Source: JAOPZW01 sp963803375 (GTDB taxonomy: Bacteria; Actinomycetota; Thermoleophilia; Solirubrobacterales; Solirubrobacteraceae). From it: a DNA stretch of 64,000 nt. The translations under genes and the position numbers were made by a program. Below the pieces are notes generated by a model. The model was given only the letters and a program-made list of their open reading frames with translations, was not told the origin of the DNA and searched no databases. Shown piece after piece: positions 28,716-37,436 of this stretch; position 1 is the stretch's first letter, and each line of letters begins with the position of its first letter. The stretch lies in NCBI GenBank assembly GCA_963803375.1, contig CAWDMB010000001.1, positions 124,001-188,000 of the forward strand, written 5' to 3'.

Positions 28716-29742
28716 GCACGCGCTCCTTGAAGCTCACGAGCGTCGCGCCCCAGACGAAGCCCGCGCCGAAGGCCGACAGCGCGACGGTCGCGCCCGGGCG
28801 CAGCAGCCCGTCGCGCTCGGCGAAGGCCAGCGCCAGCGGGATCGAGGCCGACGACGTGTTGGCAATCGTGTCGACGTAGCGCGCGACCTTCTCGCGGGGC
28901 AGCCCGAGCTCGGCGGCGGCGCTCTCGAGGATCCGCGCGTTGGCCTGATGGGCGACGAAGAGATCGACGTCGGCGATCTTCGCGCCGACGCGCTCGAGCG
29001 CCTCGTGCGTGGAGGAGACCATGCGCCGGACGGCGTGGCGGTAGACGCCGGCGCCCTCCATCCGCAGCTTGGGGTCGTCGCGCTCGGCGAAGAGGAGGTC
29101 GGCGTGCGCGGCGTCCGAGCCGAGGATGACAGGTCCGATCCCGAGCTCGAGGTCGCCGCCGGCGACCACGACCGCGCCCGCGCCGTCGCCGAAGAGCACG
29201 GCCGTGGAGCGGTCGTCGTGGTCGGTGATCCGCGAGAGCGCCTCGGCGCCGCACACGAGCACGACGCCGGCGCGGCCGCTCTCGACGAGCGCGGCGGCCT
29301 GGTCGAGCCCGTTGAGGAAGCCGGCGCACGCGGCGTTGATGTCGACCGCCGAGGCGCGCTCGGCGCCGATGAGCAGCGCGACGTAGGGCGCCAGGCCGGG
29401 CGTCACGCGGTCGGGCGTGATCGTCGAGACGATGATGGCGTCGAGCTCCGCGGCCGTGCGCCCGGCGTCGGCGAGCGCGCGCTCGCACGCTCGCGCGGCG
29501 AGCCCGGCGAGCTGCTCGTCCGGCCCCAGGATGCGGCGCTCGCGGATGCCGGTGCGCCGGACGATCCACGCGTCGTCGGTGTCCAGGCGCGCCTCGAGGT
29601 CGCCGTTGGTGACGACGCGCTCGGGCAGCGCGGCGCCGACGCCGAAGAGCCCGGCGCGCAGGGTCGGGCGCGGGGCGGCGCCGCGCTCCGGGGCGCCGGC
29701 CGCCTCGGGCGGCTGGCCCAAGCTGAGCTCGATCGTCGTCAC
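28702..29742 (-). CDS. fabH: 3-oxoacyl-ACP synthase III
   Basis: Starts fatty-acid synthesis by joining an acyl-CoA primer to malonyl-ACP, 346 residues. Active-site motifs: DINAACAGFLNGLDQA (Cys), VAHQANARILE (His) and ANTSSASIPLAL (Asn). The GTG at 29742 overlaps the fabD stop (GTGA). About 30 residues precede the usual start of the fold (AGLFGVGAALPERVV), an extension of low complexity. The primer chain type (straight or branched) cannot be read from sequence. Confidence 0.94.
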   Translation of the reverse strand: MTTIELSLGQPPEAAGAPERGAAPRPTLRAGLFGVGAALPERVVTNGDLEARLDTDDAWIVRRTGIRERRILGPDEQLAGLAARACERALADAGRTAAELDAIIVSTITPDRVTPGLAPYVALLIGAERASAVDINAACAGFLNGLDQAAALVESGRAGVVLVCGAEALSRITDHDDRSTAVLFGDGAGAVVVAGGDLELGIGPVILGSDAAHADLLFAERDDPKLRMEGAGVYRHAVRRMVSSTHEALERVGAKIADVDLFVAHQANARILESAAAELGLPREKVARYVDTIANTSSASIPLALAFAERDGLLRPGATVALSAFGAGFVWGATLVSFKERVHVCA

Positions 29743-30569
29743 GCGGCCTGCAGCGTCCGTTTGACGAGGCCGGTGAGGACGGCGCCGGGCCCGAGCTCGA
29801 CGAAGCGCTCCACGCCGGCCGCGCGCATGGCCAGCAGCGTCTCGCGCCAGCGCACGGGCCGCAGCAGGTTCTGCGCGAGCTCGCGCCGCACGTCCGCGAA
29901 CGGCGCCGCGGTGCCGTTGGCGTAGACGGGGATCGACGGCGGCCGGACCGGCGTGGCCGCGAGCGCCGCGCGCAGGCGCTCGGCCGCCGGCGCCATGAGC
30001 GGCGAGTGGAAGGCGCCGGTGACGTCGATGCGCCGGGCGCGGGCTCCCGTCTCCTCGCGCGCGAGCTCGGCCGCGGCGTCGACGCCCTCGTCGGGACCCG
30101 AGAGGACGAGCTGGCCGGGCGCGTTGTCGTTGGCGACGATCAGCCCGAGGCGGCGGGCGAGCGCGCCGACGGCGCGAGCGTCGCCGCCGAGCATCGCCAC
30201 CATGCCGCCGGCCTGGCGATCGCCGGCGTCGGCCATGGCGTCCGCGCGCTCGTCGACGAGGCGCACGGCGTCGTCGAACTCCAGCGCGCCGGCGGCCACG
30301 AGCGCCGCGTACTCGCCGAGCGAGTGCCCGGCGGCGGCGACGACCTCGTGGGCGTGCTCGCCGGCCTCGGCGCGCCACTCGTCCCAGGCGGCGACGGAGC
30401 AGAGGAAGAGCGCGGGCTGCTGGAAGCGGGTCCCGTCGGCGAGCCGCTCGAAGGGGTCGTGGCCGAGCAGCTCGAGGCCGCGCTCGAGCAGGGGATGACC
30501 GCGGTAGGGCTCTTGCATCCCCTCCACGTGACTCCCCTGTCCTGGGAACAGCAGTGCGCTCGCCGGCAT
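29739..30569 (-). CDS. fabD: Malonyl-CoA:ACP transacylase
   Basis: Loads malonyl groups onto ACP, 276 residues, first gene of the operon. LLFPGQGSHVEGM begins the fold, the nucleophilic Ser is in AAGHSLGEYAALVAAG, and the catalytic His in VTGAFHSPLM. ATG 30569 gives the normal short N-terminus; ATG 30587 adds six residues and is the alternative. The promoter must lie in the 180-base divergent gap to thyX, which holds a 14-base palindrome. Confidence 0.94.
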   Translation of the reverse strand: MPASALLFPGQGSHVEGMQEPYRGHPLLERGLELLGHDPFERLADGTRFQQPALFLCSVAAWDEWRAEAGEHAHEVVAAAGHSLGEYAALVAAGALEFDDAVRLVDERADAMADAGDRQAGGMVAMLGGDARAVGALARRLGLIVANDNAPGQLVLSGPDEGVDAAAELAREETGARARRIDVTGAFHSPLMAPAAERLRAALAATPVRPPSIPVYANGTAAPFADVRRELAQNLLRPVRWRETLLAMRAAGVERFVELGPGAVLTGLVKRTLQAA

Positions 30570-30632
30570 CGCGCCATCTGACCCCATCGGGCGCAGGCGG
30601 TCACAGCTTCTCGACAGAGCCCGGATAAGTGT

Positions 30633-30646
30633 CAAATCCGGATTTG
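30633..30646. promoter_or_regulatory. Candidate operator in the fabD-thyX divergent region
   Basis: CAAATCCGGATTTG is a perfect 14-base palindrome, A/T-rich compared with its surroundings, 64 bases before the fabD ATG and about 105 before thyX. The same gap holds TCGACAG at 30611, 30676 and 30734. The position suits a repressor controlling one or both genes; the operon's own TetR is a possible binder. Confidence 0.45.
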
Positions 30647-30750
30647 CCGTGCTGATCGGGAACGGCGCCCGTATGTCGACAGCCTGTCGCCCGAGTGTCG
30701 AGTGGCCGGCGCGAGCGCTTCTGACCGCTTGCTTCGACAGCATCGGCATC

Positions 30751-31575
30751 ATGAGCGTCCCGTCCACCGTCCCCGAGCCGCCGACCATGCGCGAGACCGC
30801 GCCCTCCGTCCACCTCATCGCCCGTCCCTCGATCGACCTCGAGGCGATGCGCGCCTACCTGCAGGACGTCGGGGGCGGCGCATGGCTCGAGCGCCGGGAG
30901 CGCGAGGGCGACGGGGCGCCGAACCCCGCCCAGCTCCTGGTCGAGTTCTGCGGGCGCGTCTGCTATCGCAGCTGGGAGCCCGGGCTCAACCCGAACGTCA
31001 CCCGCGTCCGTCACGACCAGCGCGAGTACCTCGGCAACCTGCTGGGCTCGCTGCACGGCAGCGTGCTCGAGCACGCCAGCTACACGTTCGCGTTCCGCAG
31101 CGTCTCGCGCGTCTTCACGCACGAGCTCGTCCGCCACCGCGCCGGCTCGGCCTTCAGCCAGGAGAGCCTGCGCTACGTGCGGCTCACCGACCTCGGGTTC
31201 CGCGTGCCCGATGCGCTCGAGCCGATCCGCGATCAGGTCGTCAGCCTCGTCGAGCGCCTCGAGGAGTTCCAGGTCACCGCCGCTGAGGCCCTCGGCCTCG
31301 ACGAGGAGGGCGTGCCCTTCGCGGTCAAGAAGGAGGTCACGTCGGCGCTGCGGCGGCTGGCGCCGATCGGCCTGAGCACCGACATCGTCTGGACCGCCAA
31401 CGTGCGGACGCTCCGGCACGTGATCGAGATGCGCACCGCGCCCGGGGCCGAGGAGGAGCTGCGCCTGGTCTTCGACCGCGTGGCCACGACGATGCGCCAG
31501 GAGGCGCCGGGCCTGTTCCAGGACTTCACGCGCGCGGACGACGGCTCGTGGTCGCCGGTGCACCACAAGGTCTGA
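30751..31575 (+). CDS. thyX: Flavin-dependent thymidylate synthase
   Basis: Makes dTMP from dUMP using methylene-tetrahydrofolate, FAD and NADPH; 274 residues. The signature RHRAGSAFSQESLRY (RHR-x8-S form) is present, with LEHASYTFAFRSVSR before it and NVRTLRHVIEMRTAPGAEEELR in the C-terminal half. The start is uncertain: ATG 30751 or ATG 30787 (MRETAPSVHLIARPS), neither with a good ribosome site. No thyA is seen in this window. Confidence 0.94.
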   Translation: MSVPSTVPEPPTMRETAPSVHLIARPSIDLEAMRAYLQDVGGGAWLERREREGDGAPNPAQLLVEFCGRVCYRSWEPGLNPNVTRVRHDQREYLGNLLGSLHGSVLEHASYTFAFRSVSRVFTHELVRHRAGSAFSQESLRYVRLTDLGFRVPDALEPIRDQVVSLVERLEEFQVTAAEALGLDEEGVPFAVKKEVTSALRRLAPIGLSTDIVWTANVRTLRHVIEMRTAPGAEEELRLVFDRVATTMRQEAPGLFQDFTRADDGSWSPVHHKV

Positions 31576-31622
31576 GCGGCCACCGACGAACCTCCGTCTT
31601 CGCCGCTACCCTACCGGCAAAG

Positions 31623-31661
31623 TTGACAATGCGTACTATGCGCGAACCCCGATCGGGGTTC
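31623..31661 (+). promoter_or_regulatory. Promoter/operator region of the sulfate transport operon
   Basis: TTGACA (31623-31628) and TACTAT (31634-31639) are promoter-like, although they are too close together to be one -35/-10 pair. Right behind lies GAACCCCGATCGGGGTTC (31644-31661), a perfect 18-base palindrome 31 bases before the sbp GTG. It could be an operator next to the transcription start or a 7-base-stem hairpin in the leader. The Rrf2 gene at the other end of the operon is a plausible regulator. Confidence 0.5.
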
Positions 31662-31692
31662 TGTTCATTCTCCCTTCCCGGATGGAGGTCTC

Positions 31693-32730
31693 GTGAAGCC
31701 GCGTTCCCTGCTCGTCGTCGTGCCCGTCCTCGCCGCGCTCGTCGCGGCCGGCTGCGGCGGCGCCGACGACACGCCGGGAGGCTCGCAGGACAACGCCTCG
31801 GCCGGCGGTAACGTCAAGCTGTCGCTCGTCGCCTACTCGACGCCCCAGGTGGTCTACGACGAGGTCATCCCGCAGTTCCGCAAGACGGCGCCGGGCCGCG
31901 ATACGGCCTTCTCGCAGTCCTTCGGCGCCTCGGGCGACCAGAGCCGCGCGGTCGAGTCGGGCCTGAAGGCCGACGTCGTGACCTTCTCGCTCGAGCCCGA
32001 CGTCAGCCGCCTCGTCGATGCCGGCCTCGTCGCCCGGGACTGGTCGCACAACGCCACCAGGGGGCTCGTGTCGCGCTCGGTCGTCTCGCTGATCGTCCGC
32101 AAGGGCAACCCGAAGGGCATCCACGGCTGGGACGACCTCGTGAAGCCGGGCGTGAAGGTCCTGACGCCGAACCCGTTCACCTCGGGCGCCGCGAAGTGGA
32201 ACATCATGGCCGCCTACGGGGCCAAGAGCGGCGGCGGCGAGGACCCGCACGGCGGCCTGGACTACCTGCGCGAGCTCATCACGAAGCACGTCGAGGTCCA
32301 GGACAAGTCCGGGCGCGAGGCGCTGCAGAACTTCTCCGCGGGCACCGGCGACGTGCTCATCTCCTACGAGAACGAGGCGCTCACCGCTCAGCGCAAGGGC
32401 CAGAAGGTCGACTACGTCATCCCCGACCAGACGATCCTGATCGAGAACCCGATCGCGGTCGTCGCGAAGTCCGCGCACCCCGAGCAGGCGAAGGCGTTCG
32501 TGGACTACGCGCTCTCGGCGCCCGCGCAGCGCGTGTTCGCGTCGTGGGGGTACCGGCCCGTCAACGCCGAGGTGGCGAAGGCGACGGCCTCGAAGTTCCC
32601 GACGCCGAAGGGGCTGTTCACGATCCGCGACCTCGGCGGCTGGTCGAAGGTCAACGACGAGTTCTTCGATCCCGACAAGGGCTCGGTGGCGAAGATCGAG
32701 GAGTCCGCGGGGGTGTCCACTGCCAAGTGA
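31693..32730 (+). CDS. Sulfate/thiosulfate-binding lipoprotein of ABC importer
   Basis: Extracellular binding protein of 345 residues, tethered by lipid at the Cys of ALVAAGCGG. Family motifs: LVAYSTPQVVYDEVIPQF, FGASGDQSRAVESGLKADVV (anion pocket), VRKGNPKGIHGWDDLVKPGV and NPFTSGAAKWNIMAAYG. This is the Sbp/CysP fold. The GTG start follows a good GGAGG site. It leads a four-gene importer operon; sulfate and thiosulfate cannot be told apart by sequence alone. Confidence 0.94.
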   Translation: MKPRSLLVVVPVLAALVAAGCGGADDTPGGSQDNASAGGNVKLSLVAYSTPQVVYDEVIPQFRKTAPGRDTAFSQSFGASGDQSRAVESGLKADVVTFSLEPDVSRLVDAGLVARDWSHNATRGLVSRSVVSLIVRKGNPKGIHGWDDLVKPGVKVLTPNPFTSGAAKWNIMAAYGAKSGGGEDPHGGLDYLRELITKHVEVQDKSGREALQNFSAGTGDVLISYENEALTAQRKGQKVDYVIPDQTILIENPIAVVAKSAHPEQAKAFVDYALSAPAQRVFASWGYRPVNAEVAKATASKFPTPKGLFTIRDLGGWSKVNDEFFDPDKGSVAKIEESAGVSTAK

Positions 32731-33565
32731 GGCGCTCACCCGGGGGCTCGGGCGCCGCCGCGCCGCTCCCCGCGGCGCGGCGGTCGGCGGCTCGGGCGCG
32801 CTCGGCCTCGGGATCGCGACGCTGTGGCTCAGCGTCATCGTCCTGATCCCGCTCGCCGCCGTGCTCGCGCGCTCGACCGACGGGGGCCTCGATGCCTTCT
32901 GGTCGGCGGTCTCGAGCCGCCAGGCCGTCGCCGCGCTGCGGCTGACGCTGCTCTGCTCGCTGGGCGTCGCGGCCATCAACGCCGTGGCCGGGACGCTCGT
33001 CGCCTGGGTCCTCGTCCGCGACCGCTTCCGTGGCAAGGGGATCGTCAACGCGCTCATCGACCTGCCGTTCGCGCTGCCGACGATCGTCGTAGGCATCACG
33101 CTGCTCGCGCTCTACGGGCCGACCTCGCCGCTCGGGATCAACGTCATCGCCACGAAGACCGCGATCATGCTCGCGCTGCTGTTCGTGACGCTCCCGTTCG
33201 TCGTGCGCTCCGTGCAACCGGTGGTCATGGAGCTCGACCGCGAGATGGAGGATGCGGCGGCCTCGCTCGGCGCCGGCAACGCGACGATCTTCCGCCGCGT
33301 CGTGCTGCCGAACCTCGTGCCCGCGATCCTCTCGGGGGCGGCGATGAGCTTCGCCCGGGCGGTCGGCGAGTTCGGCGCGGTCGTCCTCATCGCCGGCAAC
33401 ATCCCGTTCAAGACGCAGCTGGCCTCCGTCTACATCTTCGGTCAGATCGAGAGCGACGATCCGATCGGCGCGGCGGCGGTGTCGGTGGTCCTGCTCGGGC
33501 TCTCGCTCGCCGTCCTGCTCGCGATCGGCGCCCTCGGGCGCTGGGGGGCGCGCCATGACCGATGA
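32720..33565 (+). CDS. cysT: Sulfate ABC transporter permease CysT
   Basis: First membrane subunit of the importer, 281 residues with about six helices and the EAA loop MELDREMEDAAASLGAGNATIF contacting the ATPase. Start is unusual: the first helix (GLGIATLWLSVIVLIPLAA) is encoded upstream of the first standard start, GTG 32861, and no ATG/GTG/TTG occurs between the sbp end and it. CTG at 32720, overlapping the sbp end by 11 bases and with a GGGGG run 7 bases upstream, gives the normal CysT length. Translation from CTG is inferred. Confidence 0.88.
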   Translation: MPSEALTRGLGRRRAAPRGAAVGGSGALGLGIATLWLSVIVLIPLAAVLARSTDGGLDAFWSAVSSRQAVAALRLTLLCSLGVAAINAVAGTLVAWVLVRDRFRGKGIVNALIDLPFALPTIVVGITLLALYGPTSPLGINVIATKTAIMLALLFVTLPFVVRSVQPVVMELDREMEDAAASLGAGNATIFRRVVLPNLVPAILSGAAMSFARAVGEFGAVVLIAGNIPFKTQLASVYIFGQIESDDPIGAAAVSVVLLGLSLAVLLAIGALGRWGARHDR

Positions 33566-34346
33566 CCGCCGCGTCCGCCTCGGGCTGCGCACGCTCGCGC
33601 TCGGTTACCTCGGCGTCCTGCTCATCGTCCCGATCGGCCTCGTCTTCTACCGCACGTTCGAGCACGGGCTCGCGCCCGTCTGGCGCTCGATCACGACGCC
33701 GGCGGCGATCCACGCGTTCTGGCTGACGATCGAGATCGCGCTCATCGCCGTGCCGCTGAACACGGTCTTCGGCGTCGTCGCCGCGCTCGCGCTCGTGCGC
33801 GGGCGCTTCCGCGGCAAGGGCGTGATCGACGCGGTCATCAACCTGCCCTTCGCCCTCTCGCCCGTCGTCATCGGGCTCGCGCTGCTGCTCGTCTACGGGC
33901 GCAACGGCTGGGTCGAGCTGCCCTTCCAGGTCATCTTCAGCGTCCCCGGGATGGTGCTCGCGACGATCTTCGTCTCGTTGCCGTTCGTCGTGCGCGAGGT
34001 CGTGCCGGTCCTGCGCGAGGTCGGCGACGAGCAGGAGCAGGCCGCGGCGACGCTGGGCGCCTCGCGCTGGCAGGCGTTCTGGCGCGTGACGCTGCCCGCG
34101 ATCCGGTGGGGCATCGCCTACGGCGTCGTGCTGACGACCGCGCGGGCGATCGGCGAGTTCGGAGCCGTGAGCGTCGTCTCGGGCCGCATCGCCGGCGAGA
34201 CCGAGACGCTGACGCTGCTCGTCGAGAAGCGCTTCCAGAACTTCGACCTCGCGGGCGCCTACGCCGCGTCCGCGCTGCTCGCGCTCATCTCGCTTGCCAC
34301 CCTGCTGGCGATGACGCTGCTCAAGCCACGCAAGGACCGCGGATGA
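33555..34346 (+). CDS. cysW: Sulfate ABC transporter permease CysW
   Basis: Second membrane subunit, 263 residues, about six helices. The EAA loop VLREVGDEQEQAAATLGASRWQ is followed by FWRVTLPAIRWGIAYG, the usual CysW pattern. It overlaps the end of cysT by 11 bases and its TGA overlaps the cysA ATG (ATGA). The fold is that of type-I importers with a paired CysT partner. Confidence 0.94.
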   Translation: MTDDRRVRLGLRTLALGYLGVLLIVPIGLVFYRTFEHGLAPVWRSITTPAAIHAFWLTIEIALIAVPLNTVFGVVAALALVRGRFRGKGVIDAVINLPFALSPVVIGLALLLVYGRNGWVELPFQVIFSVPGMVLATIFVSLPFVVREVVPVLREVGDEQEQAAATLGASRWQAFWRVTLPAIRWGIAYGVVLTTARAIGEFGAVSVVSGRIAGETETLTLLVEKRFQNFDLAGAYAASALLALISLATLLAMTLLKPRKDRG

Positions 34347-35299
34347 TCACCGCCCAGAACGTCACCAAGCGCTGGGGCGACTTCACCGCGCTCGACGACG
34401 TCAGCGTCGAGATCGGGTCGGGCTCGCTGACGGCGCTGCTCGGCCCCAGCGGCTCGGGCAAGTCCACGCTCCTGCGCGTGATCGCCGGCCTCGAGGCCCC
34501 CGACAGCGGCCGCGTCGTCCTCGACGGGGCCGACGTCACGATGCTGCCGCCCCAGAAGCGCGGCATCGGCTTCGTCTTCCAGCACTACGCGGCGTTCAAG
34601 CACCTCACGGTGCGCGAGAACGTCGCCTTCGGGCTGCGGATCCGCAAGCGCCCGAAGGGCGAGGTGACCGCGAAGGTCGACGAGCTGCTCGGCGTGGTCG
34701 GGCTCGAGGGCTTCCAGTCGCGCTTCCCCGGTCAGCTCAGCGGCGGCCAGCGCCAGCGGATGGCGCTCGCGCGGGCGCTGGCGATCGAGCCGGCGGTCCT
34801 GCTCCTCGACGAGCCCTTCGGGGCGCTCGACGCGAAGGTCCGCGCGGAGCTGCGGGCGTGGCTGCGCCGGCTCCACGACGAGGTTCACGTCACGACCGTG
34901 CTCGTGACGCACGACCAGGAGGAGGCGATGGACGTCGCCGACCGGATCGTCGTCATCAACGAGGGCCGCGTCGAGCAGGCCGGAGCGCCGCGCGAGCTCT
35001 ACGACCGCCCGGCCAACGCCTTCGTCATGTCCTTCCTGGGCCCGACCGCCCGGCTCGAGGGCGACCTCGTGCGCCCGCACGACCTGAGCGTGTCCTCCGA
35101 GCCGCGCGCCGGCGCGCTCGAGGCGATGGTCCGGCGCGTCGTGCACTTGGGCTTCGAGGTCCGCGCCGAGCTCGCGCTCCCCGACGGCGCGTCGCTGCCC
35201 GTCCAGCTCACGCGCGACGAGGCGGCCGCGCTCGAGCTCGGCCCGGGCGACATCGTCTGGGTCGGCAGCGACGCCGTGCCCACGCCGGCCGAGGCCTGA
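34343..35299 (+). CDS. cysA: Sulfate ABC transporter ATP-binding protein
   Basis: ATPase that powers the importer, 318 residues. Walker A GPSGSGKST (34-42), Q-loop FVFQHYAAF, signature LSGGQRQRMALARAL, Walker B LLLDEPFGALDAK and switch His in VLVTHDQEEAMD are all intact. A short C-terminal regulatory domain (about 80 residues after FVMSFLGPTARL) is of the TOBE type. It is coupled to cysW and is the last gene of the operon, facing the Rrf2 gene with 40 bases between. Confidence 0.94.
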   Translation: MITAQNVTKRWGDFTALDDVSVEIGSGSLTALLGPSGSGKSTLLRVIAGLEAPDSGRVVLDGADVTMLPPQKRGIGFVFQHYAAFKHLTVRENVAFGLRIRKRPKGEVTAKVDELLGVVGLEGFQSRFPGQLSGGQRQRMALARALAIEPAVLLLDEPFGALDAKVRAELRAWLRRLHDEVHVTTVLVTHDQEEAMDVADRIVVINEGRVEQAGAPRELYDRPANAFVMSFLGPTARLEGDLVRPHDLSVSSEPRAGALEAMVRRVVHLGFEVRAELALPDGASLPVQLTRDEAAALELGPGDIVWVGSDAVPTPAEA

Positions 35300-35339
35300 C
35301 GACCCGGGGCGGGCCATCGACTCGTCGCCGGCGAGGGGC

Positions 35340-35795
35340 TCAGCGCGGCGACCAGGCCCCGGGCTCGCGCGTGAGCTTCGCGATTTGCGCCGGCAGCCGC
35401 CCGGCGGCGACGTCGGCGAGCGTCACGTGCTCGACGACGTCGCGCAGGCTCGCGCGCACGGCGATCCAGACGTCGACGAGCGCGCCCGCGCTGCCGTCGT
35501 AGCGAATCTCCTCGGGCCGGCGGCCGCGCACGGAGGCCAGCGGGCCCTCGACGGCCCGGATCACGTCGGCGATCGTGATCTGCGCCGCGGGCCGCGCGAG
35601 CCAGTAGCCGCCGTCGACGCCGCGCTGACTGCGCACGAGGCCGGCGTGGCGCAGGTCGGCGAGGATGTTCTCGAGGAACTTCACCGGGATCGCCTGCGCG
35701 CGGGCGATGGCGTCGCCCTTCGTCGGCCCCTCGCCGGCCGCCGCCAGCTCGACGCCGGCGCGCACGGCATAGTCCGCCTTTGCCGAGATCCGCAT
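35340..35795 (-). CDS. Rrf2-family transcriptional regulator, cysteine-free
   Basis: Winged-helix regulator of 151 residues starting MRISAKADYAVRAGVELA, with the recognition helix IPVKFLENILADLRHAGLV and the wing VRSQRGVDGGYWLARP. The loop that holds three Fe-S-binding cysteines in IscR/NsrR has no Cys here, so it is more like CymR, the Rrf2 repressor of sulfur genes in Firmicutes. Its place at the end of the sulfate import operon supports a sulfur role. The 18-base palindrome at 31644 is a candidate target. Confidence 0.88.
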   Translation of the reverse strand: MRISAKADYAVRAGVELAAAGEGPTKGDAIARAQAIPVKFLENILADLRHAGLVRSQRGVDGGYWLARPAAQITIADVIRAVEGPLASVRGRRPEEIRYDGSAGALVDVWIAVRASLRDVVEHVTLADVAAGRLPAQIAKLTREPGAWSPR

Positions 35796-35867
35796 CCTCC
35801 CGGCATCCTGCCATGCCGTCGGCGTGGTCGGCTTGGTGGTCGCATCGATGACGAAGCCGACACGCCG

Positions 35868-35884
35868 GCGCCCGCTGCGGGCGC
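35868..35884 (-). terminator. Hairpin after nuoN, end of nuo operon
   Basis: GCGCCCG-CTG-CGGGCGC, a perfect 7-base stem with 3-base loop, lies 14 bases after the nuoN stop on the minus strand. It is the likely end of the 15-kb nuo transcript. Confidence 0.55.
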
Positions 35885-35897
35885 GATCAGCTCGCCC

Positions 35898-37436
35898 TCA
35901 GAGCAGGTTCGTGAACGCGGCGCCGGCCTTCGTGGCGAGGTCGAAGAGCGGCGAGGGCACGATCCCGAAGACGATCGTCGCCGCTCCGAAGACGAGCGCG
36001 ACGGCCCAGACCTCCGGCTGGGGGCGCCCGAGCGCGGGATCGGCCTCGGCCGAGCCGCCCGCGAGCGCCGGGCGCCCGGTCGCCGCGCTCACGGCGACCG
36101 CCTCGCCGGCCTCCGGCGCGCCCTGCATCCACATCGCCGCGAGCACGCGCAGGTAGTAGGCCAGCGAGACCATCGAGCCGATCACGATGACTACGCCGAG
36201 CCACGTGTAGGCCCCGTCCACGGCGGCGTCGATGAGGTAGAACTTGCCGATGAACCCGGCCGTGGCCGGGATCCCGGCCAGCCCGAGCATCGCCGCCGTC
36301 ATCGCCAGCGCGAGCGCCGGCCGCGTCGCGCCGAGGCCCTGTACGGAGGCGAGGTCGTCGCCCAGCCCGGTCTCGCGCTCGCGGGCAACGATGACCGCGA
36401 AGGCCGCGAGATTCATGAAGAGGTAGACGCCGAGGTAGAAGACCGTGGCCGAGACCCCGAGCCGCGTGCCCACGACGACGCCCGCGAGCATGTAGCCGGC
36501 CTGGGCCACCGACGACCACGCCATCAGCCGCTTCAGCGACGTCTGCCCGATCGCGCCGACGTTGCCGACGACGATCGTGATCGCCGCCAGCGCGGCGAGC
36601 GCGGGCGCCCACTCGTCCTGGGCCGGGCCAAGCGCGACGTCGAAGAAGCGCAGGAAGACGCCGAACGCGGCGGCCTTCGTGGCCACCGCCATGAACGCCG
36701 TCACCGGCGTCGGCGCGCCCTGGTAGACGTCGGGCGTCCACTGGTGAAAGGGCGCCACCGAGGCCTTGAAGGCGAGTCCGACGACGGTCAGCGCGATCCC
36801 CGTCAGGAACAGCGGGTCGCCCACCACCCCGTCGGCTGCACGCGCGATCGCCGTGTAGTCGGTCGAGCCCGTCGCGCCGTAGATGAGCGCCAGCCCGTAC
36901 AGCAGCGTCGCCGAGCCGACCGAGCCGATGATGAGGTACTTCAGCCCGGACTCGAGCGAGCGCTCGCGGCGCATCTCGGTCGCGCAGAGCACGTAGAGCG
37001 GCACGGAGAGCAGCTCGAGGCCGAGGAACAGCGTGACGAGGTTCTGGGCGGCCACGAGCGTCCACATCCCGGCCGCGCTCGTGAGCAGCAGGGCGTGGAA
37101 CTCGCCGTGGGCCGCCTCGCGCGGCGCGACGCCGCGCCAGGCCAGCGCGATCGCGCCGATCCCGCCGGCGCAGAAGACGAAGCTGAGCACGACCGTCAGC
37201 TCGTCGAGGCGCAGCGCGGTCGCGACGAGGGTCTTGCGCTCGCCGAGCTGCCAGATCCCGAGCCCGATGGCGGCCGCGAAGGCCGCGGCGGCGAGCAGCG
37301 GCACGAGCCCCTCGCGGACCCACCGCGGGCGCAGGAGCCCCGCGAGCAGCACGACGACGGCGCCGCCCAGGAGGGCGACGAGCGGCGACAGGCCGGCCCA
37401 GTCGATCGACGGGCCCTTGGCGGCGGCGAGCGTCAC
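35898..37436 (-). CDS. nuoN: Complex I subunit N
   Basis: Antiporter-like proton-pumping membrane subunit of NADH:quinone oxidoreductase, 512 residues with about 14 helices. Pump residues appear in LFLGLELLSVPLYVL (Glu of helix 5) and ASVAPFHQWTPDVYQGAPTPVTAF (Lys region of helix 7). GTG start overlaps the nuoM stop (GTGA). Last gene of the operon, as is normal. Confidence 0.95.
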   Translation of the reverse strand: MTLAAAKGPSIDWAGLSPLVALLGGAVVVLLAGLLRPRWVREGLVPLLAAAAFAAAIGLGIWQLGERKTLVATALRLDELTVVLSFVFCAGGIGAIALAWRGVAPREAAHGEFHALLLTSAAGMWTLVAAQNLVTLFLGLELLSVPLYVLCATEMRRERSLESGLKYLIIGSVGSATLLYGLALIYGATGSTDYTAIARAADGVVGDPLFLTGIALTVVGLAFKASVAPFHQWTPDVYQGAPTPVTAFMAVATKAAAFGVFLRFFDVALGPAQDEWAPALAALAAITIVVGNVGAIGQTSLKRLMAWSSVAQAGYMLAGVVVGTRLGVSATVFYLGVYLFMNLAAFAVIVARERETGLGDDLASVQGLGATRPALALAMTAAMLGLAGIPATAGFIGKFYLIDAAVDGAYTWLGVVIVIGSMVSLAYYLRVLAAMWMQGAPEAGEAVAVSAATGRPALAGGSAEADPALGRPQPEVWAVALVFGAATIVFGIVPSPLFDLATKAGAAFTNLL

